The notes: generated by a model not told the origin, from the letters alone. A DNA stretch of 64,000 nucleotides from Melioribacter sp051488685 (GCF_051488685.1 NZ_JBPSEH010000009.1:62001-126000); one strand, 5' to 3'. Positions 54,063 through 63,637 are shown, counted from the stretch's first letter. Numbers and translations: made by a program.

Positions 54063-55067
54063 ATGAACATACGTAAATTAAGAGAAGCTGCAGATTTTGT
54101 ATTTGAACAGAAAAGATACGACGAGGCGTTTTACATCTATGATGCAATTTACAAGAGTATATGGACTGCAATAGGTACAACTCATTCGGCTCTTGCAGGT
54201 TTTTCGCAAAACTTTTTGAACTCTAGCTTTAAAGCCTCATATGAATTTAAGAGTATGTTTGTGCCTCAAGCTGTAGAAAGCACTTGTAAGAAGTGGTTCG
54301 ATATGGATACTGACCAGACACTCAATGAACTGATGTTTACGACATACGGCCACCTTCAATGCATCAGTTATTCGCCTGAACTTTCTGTTACAGTTCCTTC
54401 AGACGAAGTTTATAACGAATTCCTTGTGCTCCATACATTAATCCTTGAAATGAGTTCGGACAGATGGGTCAACTCGCTTCTGAAAATAGTTACTCCAGTC
54501 GTTGAAAATAATATTTTGATTAAATTAAGACCCAATTTGAAAATTGATACTGTTAAACAGAATCTAATTGAGAACTCCGCAAAAATTAAAGATACCGATT
54601 GGTATAATGTTAATTTGTTTATGCTCGATTACCTGTTCAATATTGGTGATAACAGTTCGGAACTTTTCACTTCTGTCAACGACATTGTTGGATTCTATTT
54701 CAGACAAAAGACTCACAGAAAGTCTTCCCGAAAAGAGGAGAAAACTTATACACAATATGAGAAATACGAAAAGTACGAGAAATACGAACGCTTTGAAAAG
54801 TTTGAAAAAAGAACTTCTTCGGATGATGAGGAATTCGATCCTACAAAAGCAACCGACTTCGAAAAAGCAAAATACTACGGTAAATTGCTGGGCTTATCGG
54901 GAAAAGTTACTAAATCATACATACGCAAGCGTTACCTCGACTTAATTTCGAAATATCATCCGGACAGAGTTAGCGATCTTGGAGATGAACTTAAGGTATT
55001 GGCAGAGAAAAAAACGAAACAGATCAATGCAGCATACGAATGGTTCAAGCAAAAATATAAACTATAA
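54063..55067 (+). CDS. J-domain protein with a long unique N-terminal region
   Basis: 334 aa from ATG 54063. The frame is open to TTG 54012, but that TTG is the -35 of a good promoter. The first 215 residues show no family I recognise. A low-complexity tract of YEKY/FEKF repeats (54756-54809) follows. The last 70 residues are a J domain, YYGKLLGLSGKVTKSYIRKRYLDLISKYHPDRVS, with the HPD tripeptide that activates DnaK ATPase. Glycine/phenylalanine and zinc-finger regions of DnaJ are absent, so it is a specialised co-chaperone whose client is probably set by the N-terminal part. Confidence 0.72.
   Translation: MNIRKLREAADFVFEQKRYDEAFYIYDAIYKSIWTAIGTTHSALAGFSQNFLNSSFKASYEFKSMFVPQAVESTCKKWFDMDTDQTLNELMFTTYGHLQCISYSPELSVTVPSDEVYNEFLVLHTLILEMSSDRWVNSLLKIVTPVVENNILIKLRPNLKIDTVKQNLIENSAKIKDTDWYNVNLFMLDYLFNIGDNSSELFTSVNDIVGFYFRQKTHRKSSRKEEKTYTQYEKYEKYEKYERFEKFEKRTSSDDEEFDPTKATDFEKAKYYGKLLGLSGKVTKSYIRKRYLDLISKYHPDRVSDLGDELKVLAEKKTKQINAAYEWFKQKYKL
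54756..54809 (+). repeat. Degenerate in-frame repeats encoding YEKY/FEKF units
   Basis: Successive 9-base-like units (TAC GAG/GAA AAA/AAG, then TTT GAA AAG) encode six aromatic-acid-lysine triplets between the N-terminal region and the J domain. Copy number may vary between strains. Confidence 0.65.
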
Positions 55068-55088
55068 CTAAAAAATAAGGGGGAATTA

Positions 55089-56618
55089 ATGCAACGGCTT
55101 GTAATCTTCTTGTTTCTACTTTTCGTCACTCTTAACGCTCAAAACAAAATTATAATCAACGCCGATTTGGGCAAGTACAAAATCGACAAAAATATTTACG
55201 GACATTTTTCTGAACATCTGGGCAGATGTATTTATGATGGGTTTTACGTCGGGGACACAAACAAAATTATTCCTAATACCAGAGGCATAAGAAACGATAT
55301 AGTAAAAGCCCTCAGAAAAATGAAAGTACCTGTACTGAGATGGCCGGGTGGATGCTTTGCCGATACGTATCACTGGAAAGATGGAATTGGACCTAAATCC
55401 GAGAGACCGACAATTGTTAATACTTGGTGGGGCGGCGTAACTGAGGATAACAGTTTTGGCACTCATGAATTCATGGATCTGTGTGAGCAACTGGGAGCTG
55501 AACCGTATATATCGGGCAACGTTGGCAGCGGAACCGTCCGAGAAATGGCAGAATGGGTACAATACATGAACTTCGACGGCAGAAGTCCAATGAGCGACCT
55601 ACGCAAAAAAAACGGGAGGGAAAAACCCTGGAACGTTAAATACTGGGGAGTTGGAAACGAAACGTGGGGCTGCGGCGGTCATATGAGACCAGAACATTAT
55701 GCAGATGTTTACAGAACCTATGCAACTTATTTGCCCGGCAGCTCAAATATTAAATTATTCAGAATTGCCTCGGGTGCCGCTGGCGATGATTACAATTGGA
55801 CTGAAGTGTTGCTTAAAAATATTCCACTGAATCTTATCGAGGGGATAGGAGTTCATCACTATGCTGTAATTGATTGGAACGCAAAAGGTTCAGCCACCGA
55901 TTTTACTGAAGACCAATACTTCAGAACAATGCAAGAAGCACTCAAAATGGAAAAGATTGTCGAAGGACATATAAATATTATGGATAAATATGACCCACAA
56001 AATCGTGTGGCTCTGGCTGTTGATGAATGGGGTGGCTGGTACGACGTAGAACCCGGTACAAATCCAGGCTTTTTATATCAACAGAATACAATGAGAGATG
56101 CGATACTTGCAGGTGCAACTTTGAACATTTTCAACAATCATTGCCGCCGGGTTAAAATGGCTAATCTGGCTCAAACAGTAAACGTACTACAGGCAGTAAT
56201 TTTGACTAATGAGGAAAAAATAATTCTTACTCCCACCTATCATGTAATGGAAATGTACAACGTTCATCACGACGCAACAATGTTGCCAGTTAATGTAACT
56301 TCAGAAAAATATACGGTCAACGGTAAATCCCTTGATGCAATTTCTTGCTCTGCTTCGAAAGATGAAAATGGTAAAATTCATATATCGCTTGTAAATATCG
56401 ACATTCGCAATAAACACAATGTCGAAATCGACCTGAGAGGTACGAATGTAAGCAAATGCATAGGCAGAATACTTACATCGGAAAAAGTTCAGGATCATAA
56501 TACTTTTGAAAATCCGGAAAGAATTAAACCCGCTTCATTCAAGGGGTTTAAACTAAGTGGAAATAAACTCCAGGTAGAACTGCCTGCTACATCGGTTGTT
56601 GTACTTGAACTGGAATAA
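55089..56618 (+). CDS. Secreted GH51 alpha-L-arabinofuranosidase
   Basis: 509 aa with a signal peptide (1-17). YGHFSEHLGRCIYDGFYV and LRWPGGCFADTYHW are GH51 blocks; the acid/base is E191 in GVGNETWG and the nucleophile E313 in VDEWGGWYDV. It releases L-arabinose from arabinan and arabinoxylan side chains. A signal peptide is unusual, since most GH51 enzymes are cytoplasmic, and suggests periplasmic action. It has an AAGGGGG site, and a strong terminator follows. Confidence 0.9.
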   Translation: MQRLVIFLFLLFVTLNAQNKIIINADLGKYKIDKNIYGHFSEHLGRCIYDGFYVGDTNKIIPNTRGIRNDIVKALRKMKVPVLRWPGGCFADTYHWKDGIGPKSERPTIVNTWWGGVTEDNSFGTHEFMDLCEQLGAEPYISGNVGSGTVREMAEWVQYMNFDGRSPMSDLRKKNGREKPWNVKYWGVGNETWGCGGHMRPEHYADVYRTYATYLPGSSNIKLFRIASGAAGDDYNWTEVLLKNIPLNLIEGIGVHHYAVIDWNAKGSATDFTEDQYFRTMQEALKMEKIVEGHINIMDKYDPQNRVALAVDEWGGWYDVEPGTNPGFLYQQNTMRDAILAGATLNIFNNHCRRVKMANLAQTVNVLQAVILTNEEKIILTPTYHVMEMYNVHHDATMLPVNVTSEKYTVNGKSLDAISCSASKDENGKIHISLVNIDIRNKHNVEIDLRGTNVSKCIGRILTSEKVQDHNTFENPERIKPASFKGFKLSGNKLQVELPATSVVVLELE

Positions 56619-56627
56619 TTATTTGAT

Positions 56628-56659
56628 ATACTCACACCCTTTTTCGAGGGTGTGAGTAT
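56628..56659. terminator. Bidirectional terminator after the GH51 gene
   Basis: ATACTCACACCCT (56628-56640) pairs perfectly with AGGGTGTGAGTAT (56647-56659), 13 bp, 6-base loop, and then TTTCTC. It also serves the minus-strand lipoprotein gene ending at 56690. Confidence 0.8.
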
Positions 56660-56689
56660 TTCTCTAAAAGTTTGCTCTGATTTGAAAAT

Positions 56690-57385
56690 CTATAATGTTT
56701 TGTATGTCCTGGCTTCTTCCATCAGAACTTTATATGAATAGCCGTAGCCGAAATCTTTATCGAGTGTAATTTTCCCTTCAAAAGTTAACACCTCGCCTGG
56801 ATTAACATTTTCATTTGTTGTAATCGTTAAATCGTAGTTACCGTCTTTGCTTGTCCCATCTTGGATATGAACCCAATTTTTGCCCATTATTCCGGAATTA
56901 ACTTTTATAACTTTGCCTCTAATTTTTACGACCTTATTCTTGTAGGCATCGGATTTAGCATAAAGTTCTGCTATTGTTATTCCGCCAGGAAGTGGTTCCA
57001 CCTTAATTTCGAGCTTGTCAATTTTAGGTTTTTGGGGTGTTGTAAGTGTCCCCGTCCCGAGTTGCTTTTCTACATAATCGACGAAAAATAGCGAATCAAA
57101 TACTTTATTCAATTCAGTACTTTTGAAGTTCTTCATCTCCATATAATTGTTGAAATAAATAACTTCACCTTTGTTGAATTCAGCTTTTGGTACTGCTATC
57201 CAATATTTATTGCCTTTTTCGTCCACGTTTAGATAAGTGTAATTTTTCACCTGAATAACGTCTTCAACTTTGACAGTATGGGCAAATTCATTTGACTTTT
57301 TTGTTGTTTGTTCGGACTGGTCGTTTTTTTGACATCCGAATGCAATGAATAAAAACAATACAATTAATAATTTATATGTTTTCAT
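56690..57385 (-). CDS. Putative lipoprotein with OB-fold-like C-terminal domain
   Basis: 231 aa. LFLFIAFGC ends a type II signal peptide, with the lipidated Cys at residue 18 and KND after it, so inner- or outer-membrane sorting is uncertain. Residues 22-120 are soluble; residues 135-231, from ITIAELYAKSDAYKNKVVKIRGKVIKV, resemble the OB-fold (nucleic-acid or small-molecule binding type) found in many exported proteins: GNYDLTITT, PGEVLTFEGKITLDKDFGYGYSYKVLM. The function is unknown. Monocistronic. Confidence 0.68.
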   Translation of the reverse strand: MKTYKLLIVLFLFIAFGCQKNDQSEQTTKKSNEFAHTVKVEDVIQVKNYTYLNVDEKGNKYWIAVPKAEFNKGEVIYFNNYMEMKNFKSTELNKVFDSLFFVDYVEKQLGTGTLTTPQKPKIDKLEIKVEPLPGGITIAELYAKSDAYKNKVVKIRGKVIKVNSGIMGKNWVHIQDGTSKDGNYDLTITTNENVNPGEVLTFEGKITLDKDFGYGYSYKVLMEEARTYKTL

Positions 57386-57486
57386 AATAGACTTCTGTTT
57401 ATTGATACGAATATATGAAATCTTACGATAAATTTTGCTTATCTTCCTGTATAAAAAAATATGTTTAAAAAAATTTTCATAAAAAT

Positions 57487-58656
57487 ATGAACAGTGTCAT
57501 TCTCGGAAAAAACGAAGAAAGAAGGATTAAAAAAGGACACCTCTGGATTTTTAGCAATGAAATAAGGTTTATCGAAGGCAGTCCTGAAAATGGTGAACTA
57601 GTTCAAGTACTGGACAACAGCAGGAAGTTTTTGGGATTGGGTTTCTACAACAAAAACTCGCTGATAAGTGTAAGAATTATAAGCAAGCTGAAGGAAGTTA
57701 ATTTACATGAGCTATTAAAGGAAAGAATATTGAACGCTTATGCTTACAGGAAAAAAGTATACCCTGAAAGGAATTCTTTCAGACTGATTTACAGCGAAGG
57801 CGATTTGATACCGGGATTGATAATTGATAAGTACAATGATACATATGTCTTGCAGGTATATTCGATCGGTATCGAAAAAATTATTAGTATTATAACTGAA
57901 ATATTGAAGAACGAATTTGGTGCAAAAAATATATTTACTAAAAACGAAGAGTATTTCAGAAAGCTTGAAGGCTTGCCAGTTGAGGATTACGTTTATGAAG
58001 GAAGGATGGAAAGGGAAATTATTGATGACGGTTTTGTAAAGTATGAAATTGATTTTTCGGATAGTCATAAAACGGGTTTTTATTTTGATCAATGTGATAA
58101 CAGACAATATGCGGGACAGTTTTGCAGAGGAATGGATGTGCTCGACTGTTTTTGTAATTCGGGCGGTTTCGGTTTACAAGCGGCTTTTAACAATTGCAAC
58201 AGTATAACGTTTGTGGATTCTTCAGCAAAGGAAATTCAAAGGGCGGAACACAATTTCAAATTAAATTCTTTTTCTGTCGATGCTTCCTTTGTAGTTGACG
58301 ATGCTTTCGATTTTCTGAATAAAAAGATTAATGAAGGCAGAAAGTACGACGTGGTAATAATCGATCCGCCAGCTTTTGCAAAAAACAAGAAAAGTCTTCC
58401 CACTGCAATTAAAGGCTACGAAAAATTGAACCGATTGGCAATGAGTGTAATAAAAAAAGGTGGCATTCTGTTTACTTCTTCATGCTCTCATCATTTAAAG
58501 GACAATGAATTTATTAACGTACTTAACAATGCGGCAAATAAAGTTGGCCATTATGCAAGAATAATTTATTTCAATCACGCATCTCTTGACCATCCGCGTC
58601 TTACAGCAATGGAAGAAACCGTCTATCTTAAATTTGCAGGCGTTATACTCGATTGA
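57487..58656 (+). CDS. RlmI-like 23S rRNA (cytosine-C5)-methyltransferase
   Basis: 389 aa. A PUA-like N-domain (residues 1-80, GHLWIFSNEIRFIEG) is followed by a Rossmann methyltransferase with DCFCNSGGFGLQAAF (AdoMet loop) and VVIIDPPAFAKNKKSLPTAIKGYEKLN, ending SCSHHL. This is the RlmI/YccW family that methylates C1962 of 23S rRNA. The catalytic Cys is probably the one in SCSHH. The last 14 bases overlap the convergent MFS gene. Confidence 0.87.
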   Translation: MNSVILGKNEERRIKKGHLWIFSNEIRFIEGSPENGELVQVLDNSRKFLGLGFYNKNSLISVRIISKLKEVNLHELLKERILNAYAYRKKVYPERNSFRLIYSEGDLIPGLIIDKYNDTYVLQVYSIGIEKIISIITEILKNEFGAKNIFTKNEEYFRKLEGLPVEDYVYEGRMEREIIDDGFVKYEIDFSDSHKTGFYFDQCDNRQYAGQFCRGMDVLDCFCNSGGFGLQAAFNNCNSITFVDSSAKEIQRAEHNFKLNSFSVDASFVVDDAFDFLNKKINEGRKYDVVIIDPPAFAKNKKSLPTAIKGYEKLNRLAMSVIKKGGILFTSSCSHHLKDNEFINVLNNAANKVGHYARIIYFNHASLDHPRLTAMEETVYLKFAGVILD

Positions 58657-59803
58657 CTTTTATCAACGAGATCGGTATCAGTGCCAGGAAAGCAAGGAAT
58701 GCACCAGCATAAAAAACGGCCTGAAGTTCGCCTAAACTAAATGCAATTCCCATCAATGCCGGCCCTATCGTTTGTCCGGCTCTTAGAACCATACCATTGA
58801 CCGACATAAATACCGCTCGGTATTCAAATGGTGCAATACTGCTCAGCAGAGTCTGTATTGTAGGTAAATTCAATCCCTGTCCTACGCCGTAAATGATAAT
58901 TGATAATATGAGAAGTGATATTGTATGGCTCAGTGACAGAGTAATCAACGCCGTACCGTAAAATAGGAAAGAAATAAACATTATTTTTTTATAAGATAAG
59001 ATCGTGGATAGTTTACCCAAACGTGAAGAAACTATTGCCGTAGTAAATGACATAATTGACATTATTGTACCGATGTGTGCAGAATTAAACTTATAAGTTT
59101 TATTCAATAAAAACGGAAGGTATGTCAAATATGAACCATATAAGAGTATAAAAGTCACAAGACTAATGGAAAAGAGAATTATTGCATCCAGAGATTTAAT
59201 TGTTCTCAACGCATTGGAAAGATATTCTCTCAATGTCTGTGTGTGGGGAGTTTCTGAGCTGTCAAGATTAGTTATCACAATAAAAGCAACCGGGATTGCA
59301 AAGGCTGGCAGAATAAAGACGTAACTCCATCTGATACTGGCAAGCAAACCACCAATTAATGGGTATGCCGAAGTAGCAATACTTAATACGCTTGCATTAT
59401 ACCCCATAGCCGCTGCTCGCTGGCTGCCTTTAAATAAATCCCCTATTAATGTTACATTTAAAGAGCCTAACGAAGCTGCACCAGCTCCTTGTATAAATCT
59501 TAGTATTAGGAGGTATTCGAATTTGCCAGCGAAGAAACATGCAATGCCGGCAAATCCAAACAAAAGCAGCGAAGGGACGAGAACATTCTTTCTGCCATAT
59601 CTGTCTGCGAGTATTCCAAGTATTGGAGTTAATATTACTCCTGGCAGTGTAAAGAAGACGATTAACAAACCGATTTCTTTGCCACTTAAATTGAAATACG
59701 CAGCAATATCGGGAAAAGCAGGGGTTATACTCGCTACTCCCATTACTGAGATTAGCGTAATGGCATAAATTATACGCAGGTTTTTATTAACACACAACTT
59801 CAT
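58643..59803 (-). CDS. Major facilitator superfamily transporter
   Basis: 386 aa from ATG 59803; TTG 59806 is directly before it. Twelve hydrophobic segments are expected and GILADRYGRKNVL is the MFS motif A between helices 2 and 3. FIQGAGAASLGSLNVTLIGD resembles motif B of drug:proton antiporters (DHA1 family). Substrate unknown; multidrug or sugar efflux are possible. The 3' end overlaps rlmI. Confidence 0.82.
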   Translation of the reverse strand: MKLCVNKNLRIIYAITLISVMGVASITPAFPDIAAYFNLSGKEIGLLIVFFTLPGVILTPILGILADRYGRKNVLVPSLLLFGFAGIACFFAGKFEYLLILRFIQGAGAASLGSLNVTLIGDLFKGSQRAAAMGYNASVLSIATSAYPLIGGLLASIRWSYVFILPAFAIPVAFIVITNLDSSETPHTQTLREYLSNALRTIKSLDAIILFSISLVTFILLYGSYLTYLPFLLNKTYKFNSAHIGTIMSIMSFTTAIVSSRLGKLSTILSYKKIMFISFLFYGTALITLSLSHTISLLILSIIIYGVGQGLNLPTIQTLLSSIAPFEYRAVFMSVNGMVLRAGQTIGPALMGIAFSLGELQAVFYAGAFLAFLALIPISLIKVNRV

Positions 59804-59806
59804 CAA

Positions 59807-60366
59807 ATAACCAAGAAATGGATTACAAACATAATAAAACTGACGGATTACGAAATGCTACTCGTCATTGAACGAGCGGCACAAATTAAAATTAGAGAGT
59901 TTTCTTCTTAATAAGAAATTGATTTTGTATCGTAAATTTCATTCTTGCTTTTTACACCTCATAATTTACTCACCGTAATATGTTTGATTGGATTTGTCTT
60001 AAATATATTCCGATTGAGCGTTGCACACCGACCAATATAAATATCATTGTGTTTAGATAAAAAAGCTTGAGTCGGAGATCGATGAAATTACGCTGATATA
60101 ATTATTAAGCCCTTAAAATAGATGAAACGATTTTGGAAAATACATAATAACTTGTTTATATCATCAATACGAATCAAATTAAATAACTGGCGTCCTATTA
60201 TTTAATAAAGAAATTCTGATGGAAAGTACAATTAAGAAAAGAGACCTGAAGATTAATTGTAAAAAAAATAATGATTTATCAAAATGATAAAAGCAATAAT
60301 GAAAATTATTTTTATTTTTTGTGGGTGTAAATAATCAAATTAAAAGGGCAACAATCAGGGAATAAA
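59807..60366. other. Intergenic region before the GH94 gene
   Basis: Very AT-rich. I saw no open frame with coding character, no stable hairpin and no tRNA. The stretch includes the divergent upstream regions of the MFS and GH94 genes; the GH94 ATG follows CAGGGAATAAA. Confidence 0.55.
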
Positions 60367-62808
60367 ATGAAATACGGACATTTCGAAGATCAAAAGAGAG
60401 AATATGTAATAACAAAACCAGATACGCCATTGCCATGGATTAATTATCTCGGAACAGAAAGTTTCTTCGGTATAATATCAAATACTGCGGGCGGTTACAG
60501 CTTTTATCAGGATGCGCGTTTGAGAAGATTGACAAGATACCGATATAATAATATACCCATGGACAGCAATGGCAGGTATATTTATATCAAAGATGGCGAC
60601 ATGGTTTGGAATCCAATGTGGAAACCGATGAGAGTAACTCTGGATAAATATGAATGCCGCCACGGACTCGGTTATACAAAAATAACCGGTCAAAAGAATG
60701 GACTTGAAGTATCCATTCTTTATTTTGTTCCAATCGGTGCGCGCAATGAAGTTTGGCATGTGGAATTAAAAAATATGTCAAACGAAAAAAAGAATATCAG
60801 AATGTGGAGCTTTATCGAATGGTGTTTGTGGGAAGCATATGACGATATGACAAACTTCCAGAGAAATTATTCTACGGGACAGGTAGAAGTTGAAGACGGC
60901 ACAATTTTTCATATAACTGAATACAGGGAAAGACGCAATCATTACGGATATTTTGCCTGTAGCGAAACAGTTTCGGGATATGACACGAGCAGAGATGCAT
61001 TCGTTGGGCTTCATTACGGACTCGATGCACCCATTGCAGTAATCGAAGGCAAATGCAGAAACAGTATTGCTTATGGATGGCTCCCTATAGGTGTTCATCA
61101 AATTGATATTGAATTGAAGTCAAGCGAGTCGAAAAAAATCAATTTCATACTTGGTTATGCCGAAAATCCACCAGAGGAAAAATATTTACCCGACGGAAAA
61201 ATTAGAAAAGACGAGTTTCTAAAAGTAAAAGAGAAATACCTCGTGTCGGAAAATGTAGAAAAATCATTTTATGAACTGAGGTCTTATTGGGATAGACTTC
61301 TTTCGATTTATAACGTAGAGACGGATAACGAGCATGTTAATAGAATGGTAAATATCTGGAATCAGTACCAGTGTATGGTAACGTTCAATATGTCGAGGTC
61401 AGCATCGCTTTATGAATCGGGGATTGGAAGAGGTATGGGTTATCGAGATAGTAATCAAGATATTCTGGGATTTGTACATATGATACCCGAACGTGCGCGT
61501 CAGCGAATTCTCGATATTGCATCGACTCAACTTTCAGATGGAACATGTTATCACCAATATCAACCTTTGACCAAAAAAGGGAATACCGATATAGGCGGTG
61601 GATTCAACGACGATCCTCTCTGGCTTATTTTGTCCACTTCGGCATATATTAAAGAAACAGGCGATATTTCAATACTCGATGAAAAAATCGGATACGCTGA
61701 TAAACCTGACTCCAGCGCAACATTGATAGACCATCTTCACCTTTCATTGAATTATACTTTGAACAACAGAGGTCCGCACGGCTTACCACTTATTGGGCAC
61801 GCTGACTGGAACGATTGCCTCAACTTGAATTGTTTCTCGACTACACCGGGTGAAAGTTTCCAATTGGCGGGACACATCGAAAATGATCGTATAGCTGAAT
61901 CGGTTATGATAGCCGGCTTATTTTGCCGGGCATGTGACGAGATGGCTGCCATTCTTAATTTTATCGGTAAAAATCAGGATGCGGACAATTATAGAAACAA
62001 AGCTGCTGAAATGAGAAAAGTAATATACAAGCACGGTTGGGATGGAGAATGGTTCCTTCGAGCTTACGATTCATACGGAGAAAAAGTTGGTTCAAAAGAA
62101 AATAAAGAAGGCAAAATCTTTATTGAAAGTCAGGGCTGGTGTGTACTGGGTGGAGCCGGTCTTGATAATGGTTACGCACTCAAAGCGCTCGACAGCGTTA
62201 AAAAATACCTTGCTACTCCGAACGGAATAATTCTTCAACAACCCGCTTATTCAATTTACTATCCGCATCTTGGAGAAATTAGTTCGTATCCACCGGGTTA
62301 TAAAGAAAATGCAGGAATCTTTACTCATAACAATACCTGGATCCAAATTGCTGAAACAATTGTCGGACGGGGCGAACGCGCATTTGAATATTATCTCAGT
62401 ATTTGTCCTTCAAAAAAGGAAGAACAAATAGATACATATCGCTCTGAGCCATATGTATATAGTCAGATGACAGCCGGTAGAGATGCACCTACTTACGGCG
62501 AAGCAAAAAATTCATGGCTTACAGGCACCGCCGCCTGGTCCTTTGTCTCAATTTCACAATATATTCTGGGCATTCGTCCCGACTTCAATGGCCTTATCGT
62601 CGATCCGTGTATTCCTTCTCAATGGAAACTGTTAAAAGTAAAAAGAAAATTTAGAAATGCTGTTTACAATATTACAATAAAAAATCCATCGGGTATCAAC
62701 AAGGGTGTTAAAAAAATTACTCTGGACGGAAATGAGATAGATGATAACAAATTGCCAATTTTAAATGATGGTCAAAATCATGAAGTATTGGTTATATTGG
62801 GGATGTGA
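60367..62808 (+). CDS. GH94 cellobiose phosphorylase
   Basis: 813 aa, cytoplasmic (no signal peptide). The start MKYGHFEDQKREYVITKPDTPLPWINYLG, with SNTAGGYSFYQDARLRRLTRYRYNN after it, closely fits cellobiose phosphorylases. GHADWNDCLNL (D480/D483) is the active-site block, and LIDHLHLSLNY and QMTAGRDAPTYGEAKNSWLTGTA follow. It splits cellobiose with phosphate to glucose-1-phosphate and glucose, saving ATP. Chitobiose phosphorylase differs in several loops, so cellobiose is preferred. It is unaccompanied by an ABC transporter here. Confidence 0.92.
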   Translation: MKYGHFEDQKREYVITKPDTPLPWINYLGTESFFGIISNTAGGYSFYQDARLRRLTRYRYNNIPMDSNGRYIYIKDGDMVWNPMWKPMRVTLDKYECRHGLGYTKITGQKNGLEVSILYFVPIGARNEVWHVELKNMSNEKKNIRMWSFIEWCLWEAYDDMTNFQRNYSTGQVEVEDGTIFHITEYRERRNHYGYFACSETVSGYDTSRDAFVGLHYGLDAPIAVIEGKCRNSIAYGWLPIGVHQIDIELKSSESKKINFILGYAENPPEEKYLPDGKIRKDEFLKVKEKYLVSENVEKSFYELRSYWDRLLSIYNVETDNEHVNRMVNIWNQYQCMVTFNMSRSASLYESGIGRGMGYRDSNQDILGFVHMIPERARQRILDIASTQLSDGTCYHQYQPLTKKGNTDIGGGFNDDPLWLILSTSAYIKETGDISILDEKIGYADKPDSSATLIDHLHLSLNYTLNNRGPHGLPLIGHADWNDCLNLNCFSTTPGESFQLAGHIENDRIAESVMIAGLFCRACDEMAAILNFIGKNQDADNYRNKAAEMRKVIYKHGWDGEWFLRAYDSYGEKVGSKENKEGKIFIESQGWCVLGGAGLDNGYALKALDSVKKYLATPNGIILQQPAYSIYYPHLGEISSYPPGYKENAGIFTHNNTWIQIAETIVGRGERAFEYYLSICPSKKEEQIDTYRSEPYVYSQMTAGRDAPTYGEAKNSWLTGTAAWSFVSISQYILGIRPDFNGLIVDPCIPSQWKLLKVKRKFRNAVYNITIKNPSGINKGVKKITLDGNEIDDNKLPILNDGQNHEVLVILGM

Positions 62809-62865
62809 TTTTATTATGGGTATAAATCATCTATTACATTCTTGAACCGTGCGGGGAAATAAAAA

Positions 62866-62899
62866 AAGTCCGATTAGCTAGGGCGAACTAATCGGACTT
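62866..62899 (-). terminator. Terminator oriented on the minus strand
   Basis: A 12-bp perfect stem (62866-62877 with 62888-62899) with a 10-base loop has seven A residues on its plus-strand left side, so it ends minus-strand transcripts in a T-tract. On the plus strand no T-tract follows. Confidence 0.7.
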
Positions 62900-62987
62900 G
62901 GTGTGTTTATGAGGGGTGTGTTGTGTAATTTCTATGCGTTTGACTCTCTTAAAACGAAATAAGTTTCATAGGGATTAATTTTTCTCC

Positions 62988-63086
62988 TTATTCGGAGCGC
63001 AATTCTCTAAAAATTCCAATAGCTTTCCGAAGAGTTAGCACGATAAACAGAAACATTAATGCCAGTATAACTATAAATAAATTCAT
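62988..63086 (-). CDS. Small single-pass membrane protein (32 aa)
   Basis: ATG at 63086 to TAA at 62988, 32 codons. Residues 3-18 are strongly hydrophobic (FIVILALMFLFIVL) and the remainder is basic (TLRKAIGIFRELRSE), the pattern of a one-helix inner-membrane protein. A promoter-like TTGCTT, 16 bases, TATAAA lies upstream on the same strand (63149-63122) and a strong minus-strand terminator lies downstream, so the three together form a transcription unit. An AAGG sits 10-11 bases before the ATG. I know no homologue. Confidence 0.45.
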   Translation of the reverse strand: MNLFIVILALMFLFIVLTLRKAIGIFRELRSE

Positions 63087-63121
63087 CTTATTGCCTTTTT
63101 TGATTTCAAAATATCACCATT

Positions 63122-63149
63122 TTTATAAAGAATTTGTGCCGCTAAGCAA
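63122..63149 (-). promoter_or_regulatory. Predicted promoter of the small membrane-protein gene
   Basis: Read on the minus strand, TTGCTT (63149-63144) and TATAAA (63127-63122) are separated by 16 bases. Transcription would start near 63115, 29 bases before the ATG. Confidence 0.4.
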
Positions 63150-63174
63150 CAGAGTGATTTGTATCAACAATAAA

Positions 63175-63551
63175 ATGAATTTTTTCTCACTCTATTATCG
63201 TACTTTTTTATTATCAGTTTAGATCTAATCTCTAAAATTCAGGAAGCCTTAGTGTTTTTCAGGAAAGGCGGTACATCAATATTTGTCGAGCTTGCAAAAC
63301 TAACATAAATTACGTGTTCTAAGTTCAATAATAAATTTAAATATGTTACACGTACCAGAATTATATTTAGGAATATTGGAGCTAATAAAGATTACTCAAA
63401 ATCAGAGTTTATCAAATCAGATTTTAGTAAAGTAAGTTCGGGATTGCAGGTCAATTTAATTCGATTTAAATTTATTTTTAGTTATAATTTAATGACAAAG
63501 CTCCTCTTTTTTGCATTTCCAATCTATGGTGATCAACACGTATTGTAGTTA
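63175..63551 (+). pseudogene. Possible decayed outer-membrane beta-barrel gene
   Basis: ATG at 63175 opens a signal-peptide-like start (FFSLYYRTFLLSV) that stops at 63220. In another frame GGTSIFVELAKLT (from 63267), a stop at 63306 and then about 80 open codons to TAG at 63549 read as alternating strands, for example SSGLQVNLIRFKFIFSYNL. The pattern fits the end of a beta-barrel, but no family is certain, so this is a tentative call. Confidence 0.3.
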
Positions 63552-63611
63552 AAATTATTGTAATTATTATCTCTCATTAATAATATAATTGACTATCTCA
63601 TTTCAAAATAA

Positions 63612-63637
63612 AAGTCTCAGTGATTTAACTGAGGCTT
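63612..63637. terminator. Bidirectional terminator hairpin
   Basis: A 10-bp stem (63612-63621 with 63628-63637, one G-T pair), 6-base loop, an A-tract before and ATTTTATTTG after. It follows the decayed frame ending at 63551, consistent with the end of a former gene. Confidence 0.65.

Noticed and set aside
59807..60366. Small genes in the MFS-GH94 spacer
   Set aside because: Only short AT-rich frames without start sites or coding character.
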